Shown piece after piece: positions 45,820 to 57,439 of a stretch of DNA of 64,000 nt. The translations under genes and the position numbers were made by a program. The first letter of the stretch is position 1; each line of letters begins with the position of its first letter. The notes under the pieces were generated by a model. That model saw only the letters and a list, made by a program, of their open reading frames with translations, was not told the DNA's origin and made no database searches. The DNA lies in assembly GCA_965153355.1 (NCBI GenBank), contig OZ231126.1, forward strand, positions 17,236,001 to 17,300,000. Direction: 5' to 3'. Source of the DNA: Flaccisagitta enflata. Taxonomy: Eukaryota; Chaetognatha; Sagittoidea; Aphragmophora.

Positions 45820-46800
45820 GGCTCTGTTGGTAGGCCAAGAAGAGTCAGCTACGCCACTCTACATCCTACTTTTCGTCCATCCATCCGTTGGTTGATTTGT
45901 CGGTCAGTTGGTCAGTCAGTTTCATTTTATTTTCAGTTGCGGACACGCTACTCTATAAGAGGCTCTGTCCGTCCGTTGGTCCGTTGGTTGGTCTGTCCGT
46001 GGACATGAGTCGAAAAATGAGGAAACAAGTGTTTTAGATGCTTTTTGTGCATGGTAGTGAGGGACTTGGGGTATGGATTGGGGTTGGATGCCCCTGCCCA
46101 TCCATCCGCAACAATTTTGACCCCGCGTCACTTGTTTTGATATCCTTTATTTTTTGGCCTCTCTGCTTCCGCCCAAATGCTCTAGTGACCTCAATAACAA
46201 CACCTGCCGATCCACACGCGCCTGTGTAGGAGTGTGAAACAGGCAAACAAGTGACGCGGGGTCACAACATCGTTGCGGACGGGTGGGCAGGGGCAGCCAA
46301 CCCCCATTCACACCCAACGCCCCTTTCATCACAAACACATACACAAAAACTTCTAAAACGTTCAGTTTCCCACTTTTCAACTCATGCTCACCGACGGACC
46401 GACGGACCGACGGACCAACAGACGGACAGAGTCCGCAACTAAAAATCCTAATTTCATTTTAAGTTGCGGAAACGCGACTCCACCTTGCCATGTTGTTTGG
46501 TGGGTAGGTACATCCGTCTTTCTGTCACATTTTGTTTTCATTACTGCTCCTGCCCAACAGTCCGCAACTGGATAGCAGTGTATCCAGCCTTGTTGAATCT
46601 GGATTTACCTACAGTATTTATAGTCGTGGGCTAGCAACTCTATGGAAGGCTTTGTCCGTTGGTCCACTGGTAAGTTCTTCCGTAATTATTGAGTCAAAAA
46701 GTAGAAAAATGATCGCTCTAGATGTGTGTGTGGGGGTTGGGGTTTGGGTGTGGATTGGGGTTGGACGCCCCTGCCCCCCCCCCCCTCCGTGTGTGGAAAT
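45820..46800. mobile_element. Cluster of about six HPE copies in both orientations
   Basis: 45820-45920 (- fragment); 45934-46135 (-, CAGTTGCGGACACGCTACTCTAT end, GTCACTTGTTTT head); 46147-46230 (- fragment with GCCTGTGTAGG); 46245-46447 (+, CAAGTGACGCGGGGTCACAA head, right hairpin arm CGCAACTAAAAA only); 46460-46597 (-, head AACAAGGCTGGATACACTGC); 46620-46790 (-, GTCGTGGGCTAGCAAC end). The densest cluster in the window. Confidence 0.82.
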
Positions 46801-46918
46801 ATAGTGAATGCGCGTTACATTATAAAATGAGATCATGTCGATCGAGGTCCGTAGCTCAATTTGTTTAGGATATGCAATAGCACAATGTTGTGAGGTTTTT
46901 CACCCTTTTCCTGAAAAT

Positions 46919-47070
46919 AACATCAACTTTGGAAGACTCTTGCTCCTTAACGAATCAAGCTACAAATATCAATTTGGGCTCATTTTAAAGAGCTGTGTAT
47001 GCTCTTTAAAATGAGCTCAAGTTGAGGTTATTTCGTCAGTTCGTTAAGGAGATATGAGCCGTCGAAGTTT
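46919..47070. repeat. Imperfect palindrome
   Basis: Centre GAGCTCATTTTAAAGAGC-type inverted pair around TGTGTAT at about 46976-47015; outer pair GACTCTTGCTCCTTAACGAA / TTCGTTAAGGAGATATGAG. Confidence 0.75.
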
Positions 47071-47482
47071 GCTCTTGAAAAAAAAAAAGAAAGAAAATAG
47101 GCAATTACCACTTCTCTCCCCCCCCCTCCTCATCCTACTCCGCATCGTTTGAATCGGATAGAAGCGTCGTCAAACTTGGGAAATATACTCAGTAATAGTG
47201 ATGTGATACCCCCTTAAATGCCGTATTGAGCATGGTGATCGAGTCATGTATGACCACTCTAATAAGTATTGACCATGAGAAATTCTCCAGATGTTTCGTT
47301 GTGGTCCATGCGAGCCTGCTTTTTCTAAGGCCAAAGCTAACCCCGAGCTATCTGTGTTTAATGGTTTCATATGACGGGCCCTAAGAAATGAAGATTTGGT
47401 ACGAGGTATATTGTTGATGATGGAAACATTTGTTTGTCGTTTTTACACAGACATAGACAGAGACAGATAGACAGAAACACAA

Positions 47483-47485
<3 letters not shown>

Positions 47486-47563
<78 letters not shown>

Positions 47564-47572
47564 CACACACAT
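47486..47572. repeat. (AC)n microsatellite
   Basis: AC run with one CGC interruption. Confidence 0.96.
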
Positions 47573-47927
47573 TGTTGCTTTCCATCTTCTTTCAAACGGT
47601 TTCTTTTCCTTTGCTCAATAAGATTGTGTAATTTTTGTTTCGCCCCACCTCGCGTGCCTTGAGATCGCATGTTTTGCACGGCTCGACATACAATCGATTT
47701 GTTTGTCTATCCTTTCATCTGCGCATTCCGTCTTTCCTTCTCTTTCTGATAATGTCGGTACGCACGTCTTTTCCATAGTATTTTTGTCAGTTCGTTTGTC
47801 TATATATCTGGTCACTGTCTTCCATTTTCTCGCTTTTGCTGTTTTTGTTCCCGGTTTATTGGTCGTTTTGTCTCTCCGTCCGTCTGTCTCTGTCCCGGTC
47901 GTTGGTATATCTTAACAGCAATTTCTT

Positions 47928-47929
<2 letters not shown>

Positions 47930-47971
<42 letters not shown>
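47930..47971. repeat. (CT)n microsatellite
   Basis: About 20 CT units. Confidence 0.95.
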
Positions 47972-47974
<3 letters not shown>

Positions 47975-48284
47975 GCCCTTCCCGCTCGTAACTTCGTGCG
48001 GCCGCTGTGCCATGCCCTTTGATATTTTCTTTTTGCACAATACACATGTCATATTTTGAGGCCACCGTGGAAAAAAAGACCACGGAAATAAAAGATGGGT
48101 GCCAGATTAAAGAACTATTCATAAACATGATCAGTTATTCATAAGCGCATCTTTTTAGTCCCGTGCTACTCGACTCGACAAGTCACTGTCCATTCGTTGG
48201 TTGGTCCGTCCAAGCATTGTGGAAAGACAAATGAAGCCAGGGGAGTGATATTTAGTTCATAGACTGGTCATATTTTGAGAGATT

Positions 48285-49051
48285 TTTAGTCGCGTGAACG
48301 CGACTCTAGAAGCCGCTGTGTCGGTCGGTCGGTCGGTCGGTCCGTCACGTCACGTCACGTAACTTTTTTGAAATATGGCTCTAATCTTCATTTTAAAGGT
48401 ACTTTAGGGTACTTAAGTCACTTAAGTCACCCTTAAGTCAGAAGTCACCCTTAATTCACTTACGTCGGTCCCCTTCGGTCACTTAAGTCCCCCTCGGTAA
48501 CCAAATAGATTAAAGTCACTTAAGTCTTTAAGTCATTTAAGTCACTTTTTAAGTCACTTAAGTCATTTAAGTCACTTAATCATTTAAGTCACTTAAGTCA
48601 CCCCTTAAGTCACTTAAGTCACCCCTTAAGTCACTTAAGTCACCCCTTATGTCACTCCTTAAGTCACTTAAGTCACCCCTTAAAGCACATAAATCACATA
48701 AGTCACTTAAGTCACTTAAGTCACTTTAGTCACTTAAGTCACTTAAGTCACTTGAGTCACTTGAGTCAATTGAGTCACCTTTTAAGTCACCTCTTAAGTC
48801 ACCTCTTAAGTCACCTCTTAAGGTACTTAAGGGTAATTAAGGGTACTTAATGATACTTTAGGGTACTTTAGGGTACATTAGGTACTTAAGGGTACTTAAG
48901 GGTACTTAAGGTACTTTAGGGTATTTCAGGGTACTTTAGGTATAAAGATAGGTATTTTTAGGTAATTATTAGTAATTATGTAATTACCTTGATTACCTAA
49001 ATTACCTTCATTACCTTTATTACCACGCGACTAAGGTTTGTTGACCTTGTT
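48285..49051 (-). mobile_element. Giant HPE copy with expanded AAGTCACTT minisatellite
   Basis: The - strand 3' end is a hairpin AGTCGCGTTCACGCGACTAAA preceded by (GACC)n; the other end has GCGTGGTAATAAAGG and AACAAGGTCAAC. Between them about 630 bp of ACTTAAGTC, TTAAGGGTACT and finally TAATTACC units. It is an expanded form of the TGACTTA core seen at 23375 and 31633. Confidence 0.78.
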
Positions 49052-49054
49052 TTA

Positions 49055-49243
49055 GGGAACATTGCTTAAAATCAAATTTTCTACAACTTTCCCACAGTAT
49101 GTTCTGTAAGAATGTCGCTCGTTTGGCCGTTGCTTAGGAGCGTATCAATGTGTGACAACCCCTAGTAATTGCTAAACGAGCGACATTCTTACAAACCATA
49201 CTGTGGGAAAGTTGTAGCAAATTTAATGAAAAAAAAGGTTCCC
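49055..49243. mobile_element. MITE-like palindrome, 189 bp
   Basis: Ends GGGAAC / GGTTCCC; strong inner inverted pairs CTACAACTTTCCCACAGTATG / CATACTGTGGGAAAGTTGTAG and AAGAATGTCGCTCGTTT / AAACGAGCGACATTCTT. Lies a few bases from the end of the giant HPE copy. Confidence 0.8.
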
Positions 49244-49672
49244 TCAAAAAAATTCTCAAAATATTGATATTTTAGCGAAAATATATGGAAATGCGTTTTC
49301 ATGGCAACCAGCCAACATAGGCAAAAAAGCATCCCTTTATTAGTCTATGTTTCAATTATCACTCCTCTGGCTTCATTTCTTTTTTTACAATGCTTGCCCC
49401 CGTTATCTCAAGTCTAGACGAGATCTACTGTATGTGTTGAAGGTGTCTTTTTTATCGATGTTATTTTTGTCGTTGAAAACTTGTCACGCACGCGACGTCT
49501 TCCTCAGAAACTCAATTTATTCTCGTGGTACTTATTGGTGCTAATAAGATTTCTGAATGAGAGGAAAAGACTGAGGAAAGGAAGAGGAGGAAACATTGGC
49601 CTACTTCCATTTTCTCATTTTGAATGTCGAAATAAAGTTAGATAACACAACCTGAATCCACCACCTGAGAAC
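49244..49672. other. Intronic DNA, no gene seen
   Basis: No exon or repeat recognised. Confidence 0.35.
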
Positions 49673-50435
49673 TACAGTATGATTTTCCTGAAGTGACACG
49701 AAAGAAAATCTTATTACTCCGCTTAGGAACAACCTATCACAAATCCGAAAAAAAGGCCAAATAGATCTTGTTTGCAGATTTTTCCTGTTATTTTTTTATA
49801 GGATTTTTTTTGTTAATGGTGTGGCCCTCACATGATTTCAAACTAAATCAGTGTTTTTGAAAAAATATCCAACTTTTACATGCCTAATTCTTTTTAAATC
49901 ACCACAAATCGATATTTTTGATCCTAGTCTTTATCTATGAAGCTCCTTTGCCTAGAATCAAATGATATTTGCCTTCAATATTATTCATACACACTCATTG
50001 TTCCATTAACACAGATATATTGAGCTAAAAATGAGTGTTTTTGTGCATTTTCTGGAAAAAATGCTTGTTTTTTTTATCTTTTGATAAAAATTGGTAACTC
50101 AGGCACAAACAAATATCAGAATATAAATCTATAAGCACTTTCCTTTCATGAAAGTCCACTCCCGAAAGTTTGTCTTGATCCAAGGAGGAAGAGCATAGAT
50201 CTAAGATGACTCTTTGAAAATGATGGTTTCAAAAATTGCCCTATCTGAGAAATGAAGAAATTGATGCACATAACTTGAGGGCTTATTTTTTAGGAGTGAT
50301 GTATTTTTTCTTCCAAGATGTAAAATCTGCAAAGCAAATGCTACAAAAGGTTTTTTTTCAGAATCTTGATATCTTTTTTTTGTTTGGGAGATATGAGATT
50401 TTCATTCGTGTCAGTTCAAAAAAATCATACTGTAG
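49673..50435. mobile_element. Foldback/MITE family CAGTATGATTTT, copy A
   Basis: Left CTACAGTATGATTTTCCTGA, right inverse AAAAAAATCATACTGTAG; the match extends to GTGACACGAA / TTCGTGTCA. 763 bp, AT-rich, no intact frame. Same termini as the element at 51977. Confidence 0.78.
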
Positions 50436-50498
50436 CTTCAGCCAAGCAAAACTCTAAAAGATTAACGTATTACATTTTTAGCATACTGTCAATTTTCA

Positions 50499-50790
50499 GT
50501 CGCATGCGCGTTGCTTTGCTTTGACTGTCCGTTGGTCCATCCATCCGTCAGTCGGTCTGTGTTTCCGTCAGTTTTTTTTTTTTTTTGCACTCATTTTTTT
50601 TTTCTTAAATAATTTCAAGTCGTTGCGAGTCATTTCAAGTCACTGGTTATCAACATCAGTAGTTGTTAACATCATTTCCTTATCGGTCTGTTGTCTGCGG
50701 TTTGTCGACTATAGTCTATGGTCTCTGAATTGCAATCTGTCATCCATAGTCTGTTGCCATGTAGTCCGCTGTTTGAAATAGTCCATCCTC
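50499..50790 (-). mobile_element. Degraded HPE-like copy
   Basis: CAGTCGCATGCGCGTTGC, CCGTTGGTCCATCCATCCGTCAGTCGG remains, and GTCTGCGG/GTCTATGG degenerate repeats to about 50780. Confidence 0.5.
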
Positions 50791-51341
50791 TCCAGGCTAG
50801 GTAATAAACTCGCATATGGGCCCTGTGGCCACAAAAGCAGAAGTGTTTATCAACTGTTTTTATTGACAAAAATTATAGAAACTATTTTCTGCATCTTTTT
50901 TATGCTCTAATAGTAATCAAGTGTTTATGTTAAATGTGAGAATGTTGGATCATCAAACTTACCAAAATTTTATCAGTTAATAAAAGGCAAAACTAGAAGC
51001 ATTTTGTTGCCATTTTTGCAGAAATCTTAGAACTGCATTTTAAGGTTCAGTCTGTGCTCTGAGGCTTAAGATCTATCTCGTACATGAGTTTCGCACTCTG
51101 TAACTTTATGAAGGGTTGTTAAATGAATCAACCTAACTCATTTTTATATAAAAAAAAACAAACAAATTTTTCAGCCATAAACGATACTATTACCTGAAAT
51201 TATACAAACGTGGAAAGGGGAGTCTGCGGTCAGTGACATGAGAAAACGAACATAAGAATTATAAACACCTCTAAAGTCTCACATCATGATATCATCTATT
51301 CATCTCTCATTCAGGCCAACAACAATGAGGTCAAGTCTCAC
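50791..51341. other. Intronic DNA, no gene seen
   Basis: No feature recognised. Confidence 0.35.

Positions 51342-51342
<1 letters not shown>

Positions 51343-51371
<29 letters not shown>
51343..51371. repeat. (A)n run
   Basis: About 29 consecutive A; could be the tail of a retroposed sequence, but no source is recognised. Confidence 0.85.
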
Positions 51372-51374
<3 letters not shown>

Positions 51375-51534
51375 AAGACGAAAAGAGCAAAAAAGAACAA
51401 AATAAGAGAGAGATAAATGGGAGGAAAGGTGAAAAGCTACACGGAGCTCTTTGCTCACGTACTCATACAGATGTCACAAGATGCCCCATGAACAAATGAA
51501 TAATCATCTTCTGGGTTTCTTTCTTTCACTGTAC

Positions 51535-51752
51535 ACGGGACTCCATGACTCATATTGTTTGTTAGTCAGATGATTTGTCGGTTCATCCGTCCGACTCTCT
51601 GTATATCTGAGTAACACTGCTTTTCTAGTGCGCATGAGTTTGTTTTGGCGTTAATGCCCCTACCTAAATAAATGATAAAGTTTTTTTTATCATTAATCAT
51701 TGCCCTGTCTACCCGCGCGCCACTTGAGTAGCCGTGCAAATGGCCTTGCTTC
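51535..51752 (-). mobile_element. Diverged HPE copy
   Basis: Tetranucleotide remains GTCGGTTCATCCGTCCGAC, GTTAATGCCCCTACC, and a right end CTACCCGCGCGCCACTTGAGTAGCCGTGCAAATGGCCTTG matching the inverted HPE head. Confidence 0.62.
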
Positions 51753-51976
51753 TTTCGAATCAGTTAAAACTTGCTAAAAGAGACCGGTTGGTAAAGCCGC
51801 AACCAAACCCTAAGTCCCTAAGTCCCTAAAAGTTTTAAGTTTTAATACTTTTATCACTTATGTGAGAGTATGCATCTAGAAAAAAAAGTTTGGAAACACT
51901 CATGGTTGGCGGTATGTCTTCCCCTTAAGTGCTCAAAACTCATGTAACTGATGTTTTTTGGTTATTTTCTTATTCA

Positions 51977-52755
51977 TACAGTATGATTTTTCACGTTTGA
52001 AATATTCTGTGACGACATTACATAAAGAGTAATAAAGATGATTCAATTCTGTAAAAGGTTTGTAAAAGCTAATGATGACGCATTTTATGATGTGTAACTC
52101 TTAGGACTTTTTTACAAAAGTCTATACCTTTTGACAAATGAGGAAATATTGATCAAAATCAGTAAAAAACACTATGATTCTAAGTTCTTGGCTGAAGAGT
52201 TTTTCTTTAAGTTGCTCTTATTTCTAAACAGATTGAGCTAAAGGTACCAGATTGGTCTCAAATTCAACCTAATTTACCATAGTTTTAGGAAATACAAAGA
52301 GGGAAATTTTTCTTTAATGATACATCACAAGGAACTTGAAAACAATTGGTTTCTTGACAAAAATTTTGATGAAAAGTTGGTTCACAGTCCAAAAATCGAT
52401 CTGAAATATCAAAAAAGCATTTCAACTCAAGCTTTCCCGAAAACTACTTCTAAATACCTTTCATTTGAGAGCAATCTGGTATCTGTAGCTCAATTCCTTT
52501 AGAAATGAGAGCACTTTAAAGGCAAACAGTTCAAATGACAATTTTTTGCAAAGAAACAATCTGAATATGATAACATCTAGTTCTGTACTCTTTCCAAGGA
52601 TCAAATTTTTTTCCAAAGTTCCTGGGAGTTACACATCACAAAATGCATCTACATTATCTTTCAGGAATTTTTTTTCAGAGTCCAATTATCTCTATTACTA
52701 TTATCTCTATTACCTTTATTACATAGAATATTTCGAACGACAAAAATCATACTGT
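51977..52755. mobile_element. Foldback/MITE family CAGTATGATTTT, copy B
   Basis: Left TACAGTATGATTTTTCACG, right inverse CAAAAATCATACTGTA; the match continues CGTTTGAAATATTCTGTG / CATAGAATATTTCGAACG. Inner pairs near 52230 and 52450 (CAGATTGGTCTCAAATT, CAATCTGGTATCTGTAG) resemble the centre of the neighbouring element. Confidence 0.78.
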
Positions 52756-52782
52756 ATTAACTAGAACAAAAGAGAAAAACTA

Positions 52783-53374
52783 ATACAGGGTGTTTCATGC
52801 TAAATTAGATATAAGAAAACGATGCCATTCTGCTTCTAAAAATTCTAATAATTCTGAAAAAAGATTCAAAGAGCACTTAAGCTCCGATTTTTTGTGTGAA
52901 AATTTCATGAGTGTGGGTCAAATATCATGGCCTCAACATCAATTTGAAGTAAAATGAGCATTTAAAAGAGAAGCTCTTTTCACATAATTTTGATTTTGAA
53001 AGTTTTTCTTTGAAGCGCTCTCATTTCTAAACGGCTTAAGCCACAGATGCCAGATTAGTCTCAAATTAAAGAAAATTTGATAAGTTTTAATCTGAGACTA
53101 ATCTGGTATCTGTAACTCAAGCCGTTTAGAAATGAGAGCACTTCAAAGTAGAACTTTAAAATCAAAATTATGTTAAAAGAGCTTTTCCTTTAAATGCTCA
53201 TTTTATTTCAAATTGATGTTGTGGCCAAGATATTTGACCCACACCCATAAAATTTTTACACAAAAAATTGGAGCTTAAGTGCTCTTTAAAACTTTTTTCA
53301 GAAGTATTTTTGTATTGTTAGAAACAGAATGGCATCGTTTTCTTATATCTATTTTGGCATAAAACACCATGTAT
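52783..53374. mobile_element. Long foldback element, about 590 bp
   Basis: Left AATTAGATATAAGAAAACGA, right TCGTTTTCTTATATCTATTT; nested pairs GAGCACTTAAGCTCC / GGAGCTTAAGTGCTC, CTAAACGGCTTAAG / CAAGCCGTTTAG and AGATTAGTCTCA / TGAGACTAATCT around a 20-bp centre near 53076. Nearly the entire sequence is one palindrome. Confidence 0.87.
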
Positions 53375-54223
53375 CTTCACAAAAAAAATCTTTCCACCTT
53401 GAAATGATTTCATTTGTTGACTAGTTAAGGATTACTTGTCAATCGCAAATCAATCAATAATGAATGTCAGCAACCCTCAACTGAATCACGGCCGCCATCA
53501 GTTGGGCTAGCGATTCCTGGCGCCTCTAAAGGTACTTTGGAGTGATAGTGTTCCAAACCATTCAAGCCATTTTTTCTATCCCTTCTTTTGCTACATTTGG
53601 ACTGATAGCTCTACAGAGATACACTTAATCATCAGAAAATAGGTGACATAAATGAAGCCCTTCAAATTTGCAAGCAGTTTGTGCAAACCGCATCGATCTT
53701 GCTCAATTCGTTTAAAAGTAATTTTAAAAAGAGTGAAGTAATATCGTTTAAAGAATGTTTGGAATGGAAAAACCGAAATTGAAACATTTCATTAAAAGTT
53801 GAATAACTTTTGAACGCGATGAGTTAGAGAGATCCGGTTTGCGTAGATCGCTAGCTAATTCGAAGAGCTTTAATTCAGTCACCAATTTTTCATGGATTGG
53901 TCAAATGTAAGCAGAGATATATGCTAAAATGTGCGGAAAGATTTTTTTTGTGATAATAGTATCTACACCCCATTCTAGGGACCGCGGGTTTGGTTTGTTT
54001 TTCACAAGTAAGAGGTGGTTGGGGTAAAGATAGTAGATTTTGGTTATTTCAGCGGCAAAATTGGGTTACTTCTTTTTAAATCTGATTAAAAACCCACGAG
54101 ATTGAAAAGCTAGAGCTCAAGCGTTAACCAGTGGTGCAATCCGCATGTTACTATCAACTTTTTGGTAAAATTTGAGCATATGATAGATGAAAGGGTAGGA
54201 GAAAAAAGAAATCCCTAATTTGC
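53375..54223. other. Intronic DNA, no gene seen
   Basis: No exon or repeat recognised. Confidence 0.4.
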
Positions 54224-54390
54224 TAGCCGCGGACACGCGACTCTACACCTTGCTATTTCGTGACTTTTAGCTTTTTTGTTGTGTTTTATGTCATTGTAAG
54301 GTACGTAAGTGTAAAATACTTTTGTACTGTAGTTCTGTGTTCCTGTAATACTGCCCCTGCCCAACCATACGCGACTTTTGTCCTGTTTTT
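54224..54390 (-). mobile_element. HPE copy
   Basis: - strand end GTAGAGTCGCGTGTCCGCGGCTAG (one mismatch in the stem); head with CAAAAGTCGCGTATGGTTGGGCAGGGGCAG. Confidence 0.72.
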
Positions 54391-54401
54391 GTTACATGAC
54401 C

Positions 54402-54462
54402 ACATGACACATGACACATGACACATGACACATGACACATGACACATGACACATGACACATG
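54402..54462. repeat. 9-bp tandem (ACATGACAC)n
   Basis: About seven exact units. As 9 is a multiple of 3, the - strand frame reads a repeating C-H-V-S-C-V-M peptide, which is not evidence of a gene. Confidence 0.93.
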
Positions 54463-54997
54463 ATCACATTCAAACTATCGTAGATTTTTCGACGTTGAAT
54501 AAAATGCTCATGATTATGTTTACTTATCTAAACAAGAAGTTGAGATATTTCTATTTAAAGTGGTTTCCAAACATATTTCCTAGATGGTACTGATAGATGA
54601 TAGATGATAGGGCCGACATATGGTTCCAGCAGAATGAGGTCAGAGAAGAACTCTGACATGACAACATACGCTAATGGGAGGGGGGGGCGGTTAATGGAAA
54701 AAAAATACGGCATATACAAATGAGTTCCTGCATGATATCATCAGTGATCCACATACAAAAGACAAATTGCAAAAGCTAATAACCATTTTCGATTGCACGT
54801 TTCTCTGTTTGCGTTATCTATCTTTCACTGTTTCTCTCTTTGAAGATAACGGTAACAAATCGCCTACTCAGACCTCTTTTCTAGTCAGAGTCTTTTCCAA
54901 TTCCAATTCCCAACTTTTTTTTCTTTTGCGGTTTGCATGCGCACGTGTTAGTGTGTGTTTGCCTCACCTTCTAGGTATCTATTTGCACATTTGTTTT

Positions 54998-55615
<618 letters not shown>

Positions 55616-55637
55616 ATCCTACATTATTGCAACTTAC

Positions 55638-55745
55638 TCGTTTCATTGAGAGCTGGTCTTTTCCGTCGTGAGCAGTAATACGAGACGTGGGCGTCCAAAG
55701 TCGAGCTGCTGGAGAATTTGATACCGCAGAGGGCGCATTGGTAAT
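55638..55745 (-). CDS. FOG/U-shaped-like gene, CCHC zinc-finger exon
   Basis: A 108-bp exon on the - strand with acceptor ACTATCTCTAG (preceded by a TTTCTTTCC tract) and donor A|GTAAGT. The peptide holds one zinc finger, C-x2-C-x12-H-x4-C: Y-Q-C-A-L-C-G-I-K-F-S-S-S-S-T-L-D-A-H-V-S-Y-Y-C, then a basic SRRKRP stretch. The CGI-FSS-STL-AH-YYC pattern is that of finger 1 of Drosophila U-shaped and of CCHC fingers of Friend-of-GATA proteins, which bind the N-terminal finger of GATA factors instead of DNA. The spacing and final Cys separate it from ordinary C2H2 fingers. Two leading bases complete a codon begun in the 60098-60547 exon. Both ends are phase 1, so the GATA-contact finger could be removed by exon skipping with the frame intact. 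The gene would be a nuclear transcriptional cofactor; family assignment is good, vertebrate-style numbering is not implied. Confidence 0.85.
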
Positions 55746-55796
55746 CTAGAGATAGTCCCGAAAAAAGAAAGGAAAGAAAAGTTGCAAAAGCGTCAG

Positions 55797-56240
55797 ATGG
55801 TCAGCGGTACCTGTTGTTCCATAATATATTTCAGAGATGAGATAGTAAAAGAGGTGGCTGCCTTGGTGCTGATGTTCTATGCTTTTATGCTGAAATAATC
55901 TTCTTTTTTCAAGTTATTTGAGCCTTGTTGCTGGGATTTGAGTTCCAAGACTGGCGTTTCATTTGAGCCCCTAGGCTAAGATTTGAGCCTTAAAGCTGGG
56001 ACTTGAGCGTCAACACTGAGCTTTAAGCTTTGAGGCTGGGATTTAAGTTTTACAGCTGGGAATTAATGCTAGAATTTGAGCCTTGAGGTTGAGATTTGAG
56101 CTTTGAGACTCTCAAACCAGGAAGGGGGGGGGGGAAGAGGAGAAGAACGGAGAAGCTAAAGAGAAGGAGCAAAAAGTCTCCCATATGTGTCATAGTATAG
56201 GTCATCGGCCCCTTGTCGGCCGCTGCCCAAAAAGGGGGAC
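55797..56240. mobile_element. Foldback element FB-G, copy 6
   Basis: GGTCAGCGGTACCTG at the left, a core of GGCTGGGATTTGAG units (about 18-20 bp), then ATAGTATAGGTCATCGGCCCC and CGGCCGCTGCCC at the right. Starts only about 50 bp beyond the zinc-finger exon's acceptor. Confidence 0.75.
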
Positions 56241-56298
56241 AGAGAAGGAAACTTAATTGAAATCGGTCAAAAGGTTGAGCTTTAACCTTCTTTTTTTT

Positions 56299-56299
<1 letters not shown>

Positions 56300-56334
<35 letters not shown>
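56300..56334. repeat. (GT)n microsatellite
   Basis: About 17 GT units. Confidence 0.95.
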
Positions 56335-56335
<1 letters not shown>

Positions 56336-56739
56336 TGTACGTGTGCCTCATGCGGGCGTGACAATCGACAATCGTGCATCCAGTTAACAGACCGATATTG
56401 TTATTTCTAGGCCACTTTCATTTCAAGAAGCGGTGGGCAAAGTAGGAAACTAACGATAGTAATCTTCACACTATGTCATTGATAATGATCTAAGTATGGG
56501 ATGATTTCTCTCTTTCTTTTTTGCTATTTTTGCAAAAACTGGCAGAGCTGAGCCCTGAAATTCCGCTAGTTTCCTTAAAATTTCAGGCCACAGACTTGAC
56601 TTAATACTATTTTCTCTTCTTCATTCCTGCATGTTGGGCTCTTTAATGAAGTGGAAAATTTATGTATTTTTTTGTATTGTATATGTTTTTCGTTATTTAA
56701 GTTCTTTCTGTTATCGTGTTATGACACTTGCAATGCCCT

Positions 56740-57085
56740 TAGGTCAACACAGTGTCCTTTCCTACCCACCCGTAACCAGAGTAGCCGTCCGTCTGTCGGT
56801 CTGTAAGCCCGTTGGTCCGTCCATAGGTTCATCCGTGATGATTGAGTCGAAAAGTGTGAAAACGCGCTATTACGATCCTGTTAGTTAAGATTGAACGTGT
56901 GTGTGTGAGCATGGGGTTGGGAAGGGTATTGATGGAAGTTGTATGCCCCTGCCCACCCGTCCGCAATGATATTGTCACCCGGCATCACTTGTTGATGCTG
57001 TAGTTGTGATTTTGTGTGTTCGGAGGAGGGTTGAAAGCCCCTGCCCACACGTCCGCGACGATATTGTAAACCCGGGTCAGTTAAT
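56740..57085 (-). mobile_element. Two diverged HPE subfamily II copies
   Basis: GTCGGTCTG...GTTGGTCCGTCC, GAGTCGAAAAGTGTGAAAACGCG, ATGCCCCTGCCCACCCGTCCGC and ATCACTTGTTG (to 57000); a second GCCCCTGCCCACACGTCCGCGACGATATTG head follows to 57085. Confidence 0.7.
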
Positions 57086-57191
57086 CATTTAATTACTAGT
57101 TGATGAACAACTTAATCTCAACGCCACTTGTTGATGGTTTATCACTATAAGTGATACAGCAGGAAGATCCAACAAGCACCTGTGCGAAGAC

Positions 57192-57352
57192 ATTTTGTTC
57201 ACTGACTGATTATGCTTATTTTATTTATGTATGTTTCCTTCCCCTGAAATTTTGTTCAATGTCTGTTTACGCCTGTTTCATTCATGTATGTTTCCTTCCC
57301 CTGATATTTTGTTCACTGTCTGTTTACGCCTGTTTCATTCATGTATGGCTCC
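57192..57352. repeat. 66-bp tandem repeat, about 2.5 copies
   Basis: TTTTGTTCACTGTCTGTTTACGCCTGTTTCATTCATGTATGTTTCCTTCCCCTGA-type unit repeated with few changes. Its length is divisible by 3, so an open frame through it is expected without coding. Confidence 0.88.
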
Positions 57353-57439
57353 TTTCTCGTTCCTCATGAATATCAAAAGAGAAAGAGCAACTCTGAAATA
57401 AGCTCTCTGAAAAGAATATTCTCGGTCATGCACTTATTT

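Noticed and set aside
54398-54470. Regular 9-bp repeats resembling a CRISPR array
   Set aside because: Contiguous units without spacers, in a eukaryotic genome.
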